Below the pieces are notes generated by a model, which was not told where the DNA came from, made no database searches, and worked only from the letters and a program-made list of their open reading frames with translations. 64,000 nucleotides of DNA from Paraspadella gotoi (taxonomy: Eukaryota; Chaetognatha): NCBI GenBank assembly GCA_051294375.1, contig CM119270.1, positions 17,047,904 through 17,111,903 on the forward strand, given 5' to 3'. Made by a program: the position numbers and the translations under genes. Within the stretch, counting starts at the first letter, position 1. Each line of letters starts with the position of its first letter. Below, one piece after another: positions 24,016-33,373 of the stretch.

Positions 24016-24842
24016 TTCGCTTGTGAATTTCTGTTTTGAATGTCACAGAGGATCGAGTTTGCGAATTAGTCCCAAATTGTCGGTAACGATTTCTATCTGT
24101 CGTGAGGTCACACAGACACTTAACGTTTTTTATAAATTGTTTTAATGTTCTCACTGAAGCTCAGATGCTCCTCATTAGTTTTCAAAGTATCACAGACACA
24201 GTTTCTGATATTTTGATATTCGTGACTTTGGCGATTGTTTTTTACTCAGATTTTGAAAATACATACGATTCTACATTTAAAAAAAAATTTAAAATATACA
24301 TATATGTAATCAATTAATATACTTAAATTATATAATTAAATAGTAAAACTTTAAATATTAATATTATAAAATATTAAAAGATATAACAATTTTTCATACT
24401 TTTGCAGCTTGAACTTTTTCCTTCCTGTTTATTTTTTAAAAACCTTCCTTCTTCAGTTTGAGATTTAACTTGTTACGTATTTAACCTGTAAACACTATTG
24501 TCCACTATTACCTTTTAATTCTAGTGTTGAGTGAGTTATTTTTTGCTCTGCATCACTTTAATAACATTCACTCCTTACCTCCCCCCCCCAACCGTCACCC
24601 TCCCCCCCCCTTGTCTCACCAGTCATCCCGTCCGCGTGCTCCTCCAAGAAGTTGGCCCGCGTCTCCAGCATCTCGTCCACCCTCTCCTCCTCCAACGGAC
24701 CCTCGATGAGCTGGAAGACGAAGGCGCCGGCGACGACGAAGACGACGTATACGACGAGGAGAAGAAGCATCCGCGAAGTGGATCGTCGAAGGCGGACGGC
24801 GCCCACGCGGGTCTCGTGGGTGGAGAGGCCTGGGACTTGCAT
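13581..24842 (-). CDS. Two-pore-domain (K2P) potassium channel with one-base frameshift
   Basis: Exons: 24842-24620, 20978-20838, 18252-18112, 17824-17685, 14808-14687, 14336-14161, 14071-14023, 13675-13581. K2P subunits have four helices and two pore loops, dimerise, and carry background K+ current at the plasma membrane. Seen in order: helix 1 and the cap helix (MLLLLVVYVVFVVAGAFVFQ, then EGPLEEERVDEML); pore 1 (WSFANAVFFAGTLITTI + GYG across a splice); helix 2 (IMFTALVERLM); helix 3 (LGILVVVILVFLVLIPAAVF); pore 2 (TYLDAFYFCVVSLMTIGLGD); helix 4 (IAVGLLFVMLLLAVVYE); and a proline-rich tail ending DDWSRS. Phases match throughout except in 18252-18112, where one extra base in the AAA at 18176-18178 shifts the frame within GVPLTLIMF. 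With that base discounted the product is about 361 residues. The frameshift may be an assembly error, since every other exon is intact. Confidence 0.85.
14975..15190. repeat. Minisatellite, about 20-bp unit
   Basis: Roughly ten imperfect tandem copies of units such as gatgcgatgataaccaaata and gatgataatcattcattgat, inside a K2P intron. The unit drifts along the array from an AACCAAATATT form to an ATCATTCATT form. Confidence 0.8.
15241..15900. repeat. Cluster of (GA)n microsatellites and a local repeat family
   Basis: GA runs at 15241-15279, 15445-15510 and about 15855-15900 alternate with copies of a local repeat containing aataaatggcgataataaaa and a nearby tttgtattgagaaaaaagcg. Further copies of the same unit occur around 16415-16490. 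The arrangement suggests repeated local duplication or insertion of one GA-ended element within this K2P intron. Confidence 0.7.
16410..16610. repeat. Further copy of the local GA-ended repeat
   Basis: It contains the same aataaatggcgataataaaa core as the copies at 15407, 15746 and 15805, followed by an imperfect GA/GACA purine run. Confidence 0.65.
17373..17570 (+). mobile_element. Partial copy of a GA-centred short non-autonomous element
   Basis: A GA run (17373-17405) is followed by ccaacaaagaattgagaaag and a GGACAGTGGTCAGA segment, which recur at 38935-38960 and, inverted, at 20105-20160. The left end is truncated, and the terminal repeats seen in the copy at 38693 are missing. Confidence 0.55.
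18711..19614 (+). CDS. C2H2 zinc-finger protein, seven fingers, nested in a K2P intron
   Basis: Exon 1, 18711-18890, and exon 2, 18997-19614, join in phase 0 across a 106-base intron (GTAAGC donor, TTCCAG acceptor). The 265-residue product begins with an acidic leader of about 30 residues and then has seven closely spaced fingers: FKCLQCNF, CDICGYAG, FMCSVCNY, LSCPECDF, YFCELCNF, YECLECDY and MICEKCQF. Six end in paired histidines; the last ends H-x3-C, a C2HC variant. Fingers of this kind usually bind DNA, and the short linkers here are not the canonical TGEKP type. There is no KRAB, BTB or ZAD domain. The gene lies on the strand opposite the K2P gene, wholly within the intron between exons 20978-20838 and 18252-18112. 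The codons are AT-rich, unlike the host gene. Confidence 0.85.
19701..19838 (+). pseudogene. Decayed zinc-finger fragment
   Basis: A short open stretch reads FECAHLKFFTPWGISIKHHI then LSHV and ends in a stop. The spacing of Phe, the first Cys and the closing His pair matches a C2H2 finger, but the second cysteine is replaced. It lies 87 bases past the stop of the seven-finger gene and may be a remnant of an eighth finger or of a duplicated copy. Confidence 0.35.
19858..19863 (+). terminator. Possible poly(A) signal of the zinc-finger gene
   Basis: An AATAAA hexamer about 244 bases past the zinc-finger stop codon. No downstream element was tested. Confidence 0.35.
20095..20340 (-). mobile_element. 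Inverted copy of the GA-centred element with a hammerhead-like segment
   Basis: The segment carries the reverse complement of the rattle seen at 17400-17450 (accactgatcactggtc, caattctttgttgg), then CTT and CT runs, then gctgatgaaggctcgaaatt followed by tgtgagccaaaacatgtc. Read on the + strand, this last part folds as a hammerhead-type core: CTGATGA, a five-base GGCTC/GAGCC stem, and flanks TAAGCG/TGCTTTA that pair. The conserved GAAA after the stem reads AAAA here. The copy at 38693 keeps GAAA. Confidence 0.5.
20460..20681 (+). pseudogene. Truncated zinc-finger gene relative
   Basis: A 73-codon frame starts MENSETKSVNLENDKTDE and has an acidic leader like that of the seven-finger gene. It then reaches one finger start, KPFKCEQCESSSHYQNC, which fails: histidines are misplaced and the frame stops soon after. 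A TTTTTGTAG sequence immediately before the start could be an acceptor. It is most simply a broken duplicate of the gene at 18711-19614 on the same strand and in the same K2P intron. Confidence 0.45.
21530..21835. repeat. Minisatellite, about 60-65-bp purine-rich unit
   Basis: Five tandem copies of a unit containing ggagataaaagcaaaacgga and gttataaacatccgggggaa, differing mainly by small GGAAGA insertions. It lies in the K2P intron between the alternative first exon and the pore-1 exon. Confidence 0.85.
22571..22775 (-). CDS. Alternative first coding exon of the K2P channel gene
   Basis: This exon begins with ATG in a good context (GACCATGAT) and encodes MILLNYLREGHGG, a hydrophobic helix (ATLIIASGWTIYVFLGALAF), then the cap-helix region FAIERPVTVEQKEK ending NHCME. 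It stops at a GTAGGG donor in phase 1. The first exon at 24842-24620 also ends in phase 1, so either can join the pore-1 exon at 20978. Both encode the same part of a K2P subunit (helix 1 and the extracellular cap), so they should be mutually exclusive, giving about 361- or 355-residue isoforms with different N termini and caps. The cysteine in NHC could form the inter-subunit cap disulfide known in several K2P channels; the other exon lacks one. It could instead be a relic of a duplicated gene. Confidence 0.7.
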
Positions 24843-25086
24843 GGTCGCGGGTGGGGTTGATGGTTTGGAGGTGTTGGGGGGCGTCTTGGTGCGAAGGATT
24901 CTTCGATCTGATTAAATCAAATGAATGATTGAAATATAATGGAATTTACTGTAATGAGAAAGATTTAAATTAAATTGTACTGTTGAATATTATGAATAAG
25001 GAATATTATGAATAAGGGCGTGTTTTATTTGTAGCTAAAAAAAAATCTAAAAATCGATATTAATTTAGAGACCTTTTTCCGATACA

Positions 25087-25135
<49 letters not shown>

Positions 25136-26374
25136 TTTTTTTTTTCATCTGAGCACCGAGTAGTGAATTTTGTGACTGTAAAAACCACCAAACGAATGAA
25201 AAAAATTTTATGTAATTTTCTAGTTTCTCTTCTCCTTGTAAAAACAGAAATAAAGTTGGAAACAGTATTTTAAAAGATGGAAAAAATAGTGATACTTCCA
25301 GTAAAGTTAAAAGTCATAGTTATAATATAAGTACTAACTATTACACTAAATGCTGATACTTGAGAACAATGGGGCAGAGAAGATTCGGTGTCAAACTCAA
25401 AGTGACGCGGCGCCGGCGGCCGTCATTTGCCCAAGGTTCCGGTTCCGACCGGAAGTTCCATAGATTTATGAGTAGAGAGAGAGAGAGAGAGAGAGAGAGT
25501 GGTGGAAGAGAGAAAGGGGGGAAAGGAAGAAAGATTGAAAGAGAGAATGTTCGACAATATTAAGACTCTACATTTTTCTCTTTTCTTTGTATTTTCTTCT
25601 TTTTTTCTTTGTTTGGTTATCTTCCTCGCAAAAACATTTTTTATCCATCCCGACTTCTCCGTTTTTTTTTCCACATTTTTGTTTTGTTTACCAACAATCC
25701 CTTTTGTTTATGTCTCCAGCGTCCGCCGATAGATTTCGCTTTTTGATTAAGAACTTTTTTTCACCGGCATCACTTTTTTTAATATTTTTATTCTGTTATT
25801 TTTGTTTCTCCCGAGAGTTTGTTTTTGTTTTTTTTTTTATTTTTTAGTTACAATCTGTTAAAATTTATTCCGCCCATGGTCGAGGCCATAGCGTATTTCC
25901 CCGTAGCTACTCGCGGCATTTGCAGCATTTGCGGCATTATCAGATTTTCTGCGCTTCCGCTTCGGCCTTTAGCCTCTCGGGGTCGCAGCACTTTGTTTGA
26001 TTGCTTCTGCAATTTTTTTGTGTTTGTATAAAAATATGAGCTTGCGGCGCGTGAAGCTTTTGGGGGCGGAAAAAAAATCAGAAATGTAAATCAATTTAGT
26101 TTGTATAGACCATAAATGCGGAGAGAACAGACTAAATTGGTAAAAAAACGTAAGAATACACCAGGGAAGATAGTACCTCAATTTCCATACCTAAGGAATC
26201 TTGAAAAAGGCGCTATGAATTCTTTAAAAGACTTTCATAAAATTGAAAGAGAAAAGTTTAATCTCCTCATTTAAGATTTAAATCTTCGCCTCCGGTTTCA
26301 CTTATCCTTTGTGGATGGAAAATTGAGACGGTGCAACTCAATCTTCTTCCAAGTCTACCTCTTCGTCCTTCGTC

Positions 26375-26398
26375 CTCTCTCTCTCTCTCTCTCTCTCG

Positions 26399-26447
<49 letters not shown>

Positions 26448-26549
26448 CCTTCTTCGTTCCGACTCTGGATCGTTATCATCTCTCTATGTAACTCTCTCTC
26501 TCTTCTCTCTTCTTCCGTGCTTCTTCTTTGCTTCGTTTCAGCCTTCATT

Positions 26550-26589
<40 letters not shown>

Positions 26590-26705
26590 GCTCTCCTGCT
26601 TCGTTCCTTCTTCGTTTCCGCTCTCATCGTTATAATCTTCTCTCTCTCTCTCTCCTTCTCTCCTCTCTCTCTCCTCTCTCGTCTCTCTCTCTCTCTCTCT
26701 CTCTT
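26375..26705. repeat. Cluster of (CT)n microsatellites
   Basis: Four CT runs (26375-26397, 26402-26444, 26553-26586, 26640-26702) are separated by partly similar spacers such as ttccgactctggatcgtt and ttccgctctcatcgttat. This suggests tandem duplication of a CT run plus spacer. Confidence 0.85.
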
Positions 26706-27119
26706 ATTACCCGACCATAATTCTCCACTTGACAGAAGGAGTTCGCGCTCGAATATTCGTCGTAGTGATAAATGCTGCTTCATCTCTTCGGAGACTCGAG
26801 TAATTCGTTTGATGTACTCTTTCTGGAGTTCTGCTCTGGAATGAAACCTAACTGGGTATTTCGTGTTATAATCTCATTTAGAAATATTCAAATTTTAACG
26901 ATTCTTTCGGCATCTTTGTGAAAATGATAATTGTATTTGTGAACATCATCCTTCGCCATACTTCTTTATATTTCCTATCCACCATCTTCTACTTTTCACC
27001 CTCCCCTTTTTCTCGTTTCCACCTGGCGTTATGGCACCGCCGGGGCAGCCGGGCGTTATGGCACCGCCGGGGCACCTGCTGACCTTTATTCCGGAAACCT
27101 CCGCTCATCAAAGTTTGTG

Positions 27120-27205
27120 TTCGACCTTAAAGCGAGAGTTTTTGCCGAGAATTTCCGGTCATCGATAAAAGTTTTTGCCGAGAATTTCCGGTCATCGATA
27201 AAATT
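27120..27205. repeat. Two tandem copies of a ~33-bp unit
   Basis: The unit containing ttttgccgagaatttccggt and catcgataaa occurs twice in direct succession. A smaller tandem pair of gttatggcaccgccggggca lies just upstream at about 27027-27075. Confidence 0.8.
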
Positions 27206-28404
27206 CGGGTCGAAAGCTTTTTCGGTCGTCGACGCGGAGAAGCGGGAGAAAATAAGGGATCCTTTCGTTTTAATCGGTCGAGGGTTTGAGGAAATATAAA
27301 AAAAAAAAAACATTTTAGTTAAAATATTAAGAGTTTAAAGTTCTCTACCCAAATGCCCTATCATTTTAAACGGTTTTAGTTTAATAAACGTGTCTTGAGA
27401 CTCGCCACAAACTCAATCGCCCATACAGTTCGAGCCCAATGATTTTTTAGAGTTCCTGCCAATTTTCTTGCCATAAATCCATTTGCGTTGCGGATTCCAA
27501 TAATGTTCCGAAAAGTAGAACCAAATACATTTCGAAGAGTCTATATGTCCTTCCTTTTCCTACCCTCGCCCGTCGCCTCACCTCCCCCCTCCCAATCCGC
27601 CCCCCCCCCCGAGTGGAAGGTCGGGAGAAAGATTTTTTCCGCTCGACCCAAACTTGAATCGGACGAATGAACTTCCTTTTTTGATTTATTCTTTTTTTTT
27701 TCTTTCTCCGTTCTTATTTCGGCTTTTTTGCTCTTCTGTTTTGTTGCAAACAAACATAAGAGTCGTTTTTTTTAACCGAATGTTTTTGCCAAATGTACTG
27801 GGCTCATTGGTGAGTTTTTTTTTTGTCCGGACAAAAATCAAGCCATGGTGTACAATTTGCTTTTCTGGTGTAATATCTTCCACATAAAACAGTAAAAATT
27901 AGCTTAATCGACGCTTTTTTTTTCCCCCGCCAACGATTTCCTTTCGGGAAACATTTTCGATTAAAAATGTCTTTTTTTGTTTTTTTTTTCCGGCGATGAT
28001 TTATTGTCGTTATGCGTTTTCCCTTGAGGGATTCCAACATGACAGCCCCTCGGGAGAGCGGCCAATGCTACTAGCCCATTTTCGAAATGAGATATGGCGG
28101 TTGGTGGGTGAAAAAGTTGGTAGTTTTAGTTCATCGTCAAGTTAAAAGGTAACTTACCCGCGTGAAATTTTAAGAGAACCAGAGGAAACAAAAAAGTGAG
28201 ATGGTTTCCATGAAAACATTGTTTAAAAAGTAAAAAAAAAACAACCAAAACTAGCAAATTTATCCAAAATCAAACAAGAGAGCGGGAAGAGAAAGCGTCT
28301 TCATATTGTCAAAAAGCTCCCCATTTCAGACTAAATTGAGAATTTATTTAATTTTTAAGCTTTATACAATTACAACGATATGGCTAACTTTAAGCTTTTG
28401 GTGA

Positions 28405-28565
28405 GTATTAGGAATTAAGTTTGAGCTTAGCTTAGTATTAAAGTTAAGGATTAGGTTTGAGCTTCGTCATTAAGTTTGGGATAAGTAATAGAGTAAGGGA
28501 TTAGGTTTGAGCTTAGCCATTAAGTTTGAGTTAAGTATTAAAGTTAGGGATTAGGGATTACGTTA
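28405..28565. repeat. Degenerate TTAGGG-like array
   Basis: Repeated variants of agggattaggtttgagctta and gttagggattagggatta. The higher-order unit is about 50 bases. This is the opposite strand orientation to the patch at 2756-2895. Confidence 0.5.
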
Positions 28566-29023
28566 TTATATGTAATTCTAAATGTGTTAGTTTTAATTTT
28601 AAGTAAGAGACTCATTTTACACGTGCACCGCGTAAATGAAACTTACTTTTATTACTTACTTTTATTCCTGGTTTTCGTCGATAATTAAGATAAAAATCCT
28701 GAGAGATGAGATGATGCGATGTTGTTTTCAGTATTGTTTGTTCATTCGTCGGTTATTCCCATTTTGTATCACATTATGAATAATTTCTGAAGGAGAAAGT
28801 TTAAAAAACAAACAAACATTATAATGTGTTTGGACCGAAAAAGTTGTATCTTAATGTTTCTTCGCTGAAAAACAAACAAACTCTCGATCTCTTTGGGCGA
28901 ATTTGGAAAATGCCTGCGAAATTTTTTCATGAGCGCAGACGCCGGCTTTTCATGAGCGCAAGAGCGGGATGAGCGGAAAAGTAGGGCGCGGCCCGAGAGA
29001 CTAAAAATGCGAGAGAGAGAGAG

Positions 29024-29033
29024 NNNNNNNNNN
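29024..29033. other. Assembly gap inside a GA microsatellite
   Basis: Ten N bases interrupt a GA run, so the true length of this microsatellite is unknown. Confidence 0.95.
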
Positions 29034-30667
29034 AGAGAGAGAGAGATATGTTATTCGGCTCATAGAAGAAGATTAAAGGAAGAACTGATAATAGTTTTTG
29101 CCCAAATTAAGGAAAATTTGAAAAAACAAAGAAATGTGGAAAAGTACATAAAGACGAGAAGACAAGGAGTGAAAAAGAAAAGAAAAGAAAAGAAAAGATT
29201 AAAATATAAAATATAAAAGATTTTGTAAAAGATTTTGCTAAAATATGATGGATAGTCAAATTTAAAACAAAAGAACATTAACATTATCATAAACAACAGT
29301 TACAACTGGAAATTAATTATAAATTTTAAATTAGCTAGAATGCCGGTTGGACCAGAGAAACAACCGGAAAACTCCGCTTAAGGCTAAAAGAAGAGAAAAC
29401 GAGGAAGAATAAAAGAAAGGAAAAAAAAGAAAGAAGAAAAGAAGTAAGGAAACATTATAAAGGAGAAAAGGAAGGTAAGGGCGACCCCGACCTGGAGGAG
29501 TAAACGGGACGCGCCGCCTGACAGCGCATGAACTTCTTGTCTGGAAGAGGAGGAGGAAGAGGAGGAGGAGGAGGAGGTGGAAGATGGAGGTGGAAGAAGG
29601 AAATGGGGAGGAAAGGGTTGGAAGAGGAAGGGGAGAAAAGAGAGATAAAAATTGAAAAGAAGGAGGAAGTAAAAGGAAGGAAAGAAGGAAAGGGATGGAA
29701 GAGGAAGGGAAGAAAATTGAGATAAATATTTTTTAAAAAAAGAAGGAGGAAGAAAAGGAAGTAAAAGGAAAGAAGGAAGGATAGGAGGTAAGAAGGTCGG
29801 AAAGACAATTAAAGAGGTAAGGATGTGATATTGGTACAACCAATATAAAATTATCCATTTAATCATTGAATAAGCTAACTTGCCCCTGAATTTTGAGAGG
29901 CTATGGCGAGAAAGGGACTCCAACCCTCTTACAAGATAAATATATAGCGGAACACAGCTTTCTGTCACAGAGTACCTGGCTTCCCTATCAACGAAGTGAT
30001 ATAATATTTCTAAGAAATGATAAAAGGACCACTCCCTAATATACCCTGATATGAAAAAGGGTAGGAAGTTGAAAAGAATGGAAAGAGAGAAAAGAGAGAG
30101 GAAGAGGATAAAGGAAATCGCGACCGGAAGCAGACGGAAAAAAGCCGGGATACTGGATGTGTCTCGGATAACATACCCGAATAAAAAGAATTTAATAATA
30201 ATGTAATAAGGATAAGACAATTTGGACGAAAATTCAGAATTCAAAGCGACGTGGCCAAGCAAGAGAAACCCTCTTTATTTTTTAAATAAAGAGTTTTAGA
30301 ATATGATTTTAATCGTTGTATTAAACTTTTTTATTGCCGTAACTTTATTATTTTATAATTTCCTGTTTTCTCTTTCCTTGAAGTTGTTAGTGAAACCTGA
30401 GCGTGATTTTTGTCATTTAATTAAAATAAATCTAAAGATTGTCTCACTAAGGTTTTTTTCAACAAACGGCAAAAAACTAAAAACATAATGGAGCGGCCAA
30501 AAACAGACGATAAACAACGACAACAACGACAACGGATACGAAGGGAAAAACAACCGAAGAGAAAACGCCAAACTTTGTCAGCGACGACGACGATGAAATA
30601 CGAGAACAACAACAACAACGACGACGACGACGACCGACGTGCGTCGCATCCCCGACGAGGTCACTCG

Positions 30668-31335
30668 GACCTCCTTGTCCTTCACATCTTATTTATTTTC
30701 CTTGTGCTTCAATCTTATTTATTTTCCTATGTACTTCACATCTTATTTATTTTCCTTGTGCTTCACATCTTATTTATTTTCCTTGTGCTTCACATCTTAT
30801 TATTTTCCTTGTCCTTCACATCTTATTTATTTTCCTTGTGCTTCACATCTTATTTATTTTCCTTGCTTCACATTTTTATTTTCCTTGTCCTTCACATCTT
30901 ATTTATTTCTTGTGTTCATCTTATTTATTTTCCTTGTGCTTCACATCTTATTTATTTTCTTTGTTCCACTCTTATTTATTTTTCCTTGTCCTTCAATCTT
31001 ATTTATTTTCCTTGTCTTCACATCTTAATTTATTTTCTTGTGCTTCACATCTTATTTATTTCCTTTGCATTTATTTTTTTCCTGTTCTTCTATTTTCTTC
31101 TTCTTATTTATTTTCCTTGTGCTTCACATCTTATTTATTTCTTGGTCCTTCCAGTCTTATTTATTTTCCTTGTCCTTCACATCTTATTTATTTTCCTTGT
31201 CCTTAACATCTTATTTATTTTCCTTGTCCTTAACATCTTATTTACTTTCCTTGTCCTTCACATCCTATTTATTTTCCTTGTCCTTCACATTCTATTTATT
31301 TTCCTTGTCCTTCACATCTTATTTATTTCCCTTAA
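30668..31335. repeat. Minisatellite, 27-28-bp unit
   Basis: About two dozen tandem copies of a unit made of ccttgtgcttcacatc followed by ttatttattt, with scattered indels. The unit has no stop codon in any forward frame, so all three frames stay open and mimic a hydrophobic protein. Confidence 0.9.
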
Positions 31336-32001
31336 TGTCGGAGGGAAAAAAAAATTGGCATCAGCGTTTGAGGAATTCTTGCAGACGATTCCGCGAAAAT
31401 ATTGTTCCGTTGAGATGACGGATATTACGAATAATTTGTAAGTATAATATATATAATATATATAATAATAAGTGGACAGCATAAAATTTCATACAGCTTC
31501 GCTACCCCAGCTATTCTTGAATTAATCGATAAACGGTCGAGACATTCACTTCGGTTTCTCGTTTTCGTGGTTAAACTTAAAGGCGGGAGAAGTTGTAGCT
31601 ACAAAAAAGACGCGCCCAATAACAAAATGTATATATGTAGTTACGAGTTAGTTGGTTTGTAGTGGATTTTAATTAACCTTCCACACACTCTTTTTTGTAT
31701 ACAGTATGTTGTATTGAGCCGTTGAGATGATTTCATTATTTCCAAAGGGCGCGAGCGAAAGCTTTTAAAACAGAAAAGTTGATCGGTGAAGCAATAGTAG
31801 CGGAGCTTTCCAGTATTGACGAGAGGAAAGTTGACCGTTAAAGTTTAAACCCCCCCCCGATCGGCTTCGTTCACGTTGGTCGCCATGACGACGGAGCGAT
31901 TTAGGCTGAGGACGACGACGACGACTTTGGCGGAAAATTTTCGTTCGAGATGAAGTCAATAAATCACTAGATTCGGCCGAACGCGCGGTTTTTCCGAGCG
32001 C

Positions 32002-32123
<122 letters not shown>

Positions 32124-32329
32124 AAACACGGACCAGTGGCCGCGCTGGCCCCATTACCATCGAGCTAATTAGTGCTGACTCGGTGGAGAGTAAATACTTC
32201 AAGTTTGATGAAGCGAATAATTTTCTTTTTCGTCTTCGAAAGAAGATTTACAGTTCGGGTCGATCGTCTAATATATATGTTTAAAATTGAGTAATTAAAA
32301 GCATTATAGCGGGCGTTGACTTGGTTCAC

Positions 32330-32510
32330 CCCACAATTAATCATCTTTACCATAGTCGTGACCCTGTGGCTCACAACATGACCAATAAGTATCGGGTTCA
32401 ATACAGCACTTGCTCTTCTCAAGGAGGACTCCGGTTGGCGCCCTGATGATTCACACAAGAAAGCGGGAAGGGGCGTCTAATCCCCCTATAGTTGGAGACT
32501 TTGTGTGCGA
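32330..32510 (+). mobile_element. SINE-like copy with tRNA-type promoter boxes
   Basis: It contains gtgaccctgtggctcacaac (A-box-like TGGCTCA) and, downstream, atcgggttcaatacagc (B-box-like GGTTCAATAC). The part after the B box (ggcgccctgatgattcacac) is shared with 41080-41160. The promoter-like part is shared with 46617-46805 and 58850-59100. Confidence 0.5.
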
Positions 32511-32896
32511 CGGAAGGCGAACTGCTTGCGGCATCGACTTCCGCTGTCTCCGCCATTTTTTTAATTCACGTTTCCCTTTTCGCCATTTTGATTTAAAACC
32601 TAGACCCAGACTAAATCCGAGACGTGAAACGATCGAAGGATTAGAAGGGCAGGATTGATTTTTGAAGTGGCTCAAATTTTATAATAAAATCAAATAAAAT
32701 TAAAATAAAAGTTATTCTTATACGAATTTTCTATTGAAAAATCTAGTTTATCCAGTATCCAGACCGGCTGTAGAAATTTCCCTTCGTATAGACATCTCAA
32801 TTGTCAACTTATATGGACAACGTCATCTCCCGCCTAAGTCGGTTTATTCGTTTTGCTGCACATTAACCTAAATTTTTAACCCTCTCTATCTCTATC

Positions 32897-32899
<3 letters not shown>

Positions 32900-32959
<60 letters not shown>
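32900..32959. repeat. (CT)n microsatellite
   Basis: Sixty bases of uninterrupted TC dinucleotide, downstream of the minus-strand fibrinogen-related gene. Confidence 0.95.
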
Positions 32960-32963
<4 letters not shown>

Positions 32964-33373
32964 TTTTACCACCGAGCACTAATTGAATTTCCCCCTCATT
33001 TCTTTCTTCTCTTTTTGTTCCGACTTCCGAGGCAGAGCTATCCCGGAACCGTTGCAAGAATTATACCGCAATTTATTCCATCATAATTGATAACTCTCTC
33101 TCTCTCTCTCTCTATTTATTTTTTCTTACTTCGTAGTTCTTTCTCTCTCTCTCTGGTTATTCTGGACGATGGCCGGGGAGTTTATTTCGTTTTCTTTCTT
33201 TCTTTTTGTTTCTTCGAGGCAGTCAGCTCTCGTCATAAAATCATAAAAAACCGATCGTCGTCCGTTTTAATCCGTTAAAAGTCATATTTCTATTTAATCA
33301 ACAGAATCGGGGCGCTCTCGGACAACAGTGCCCAAAAACAAAAGGCGGGGGGCCGTCTTTATATTTTTCAAAT

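Noticed and set aside
29384-30262. 292-codon minus-strand open frame
   Set aside because: It is a pyrimidine-rich low-complexity translation (Phe/Leu/Ser/Pro runs) caused by a purine-rich plus strand; there are no domains or splice context.
30488-31441. 317-residue plus-strand open frame
   Set aside because: Most of it is the 27-28-bp minisatellite, which is open in all three forward frames. The hydrophobic repeats reflect the unit, not a membrane protein.
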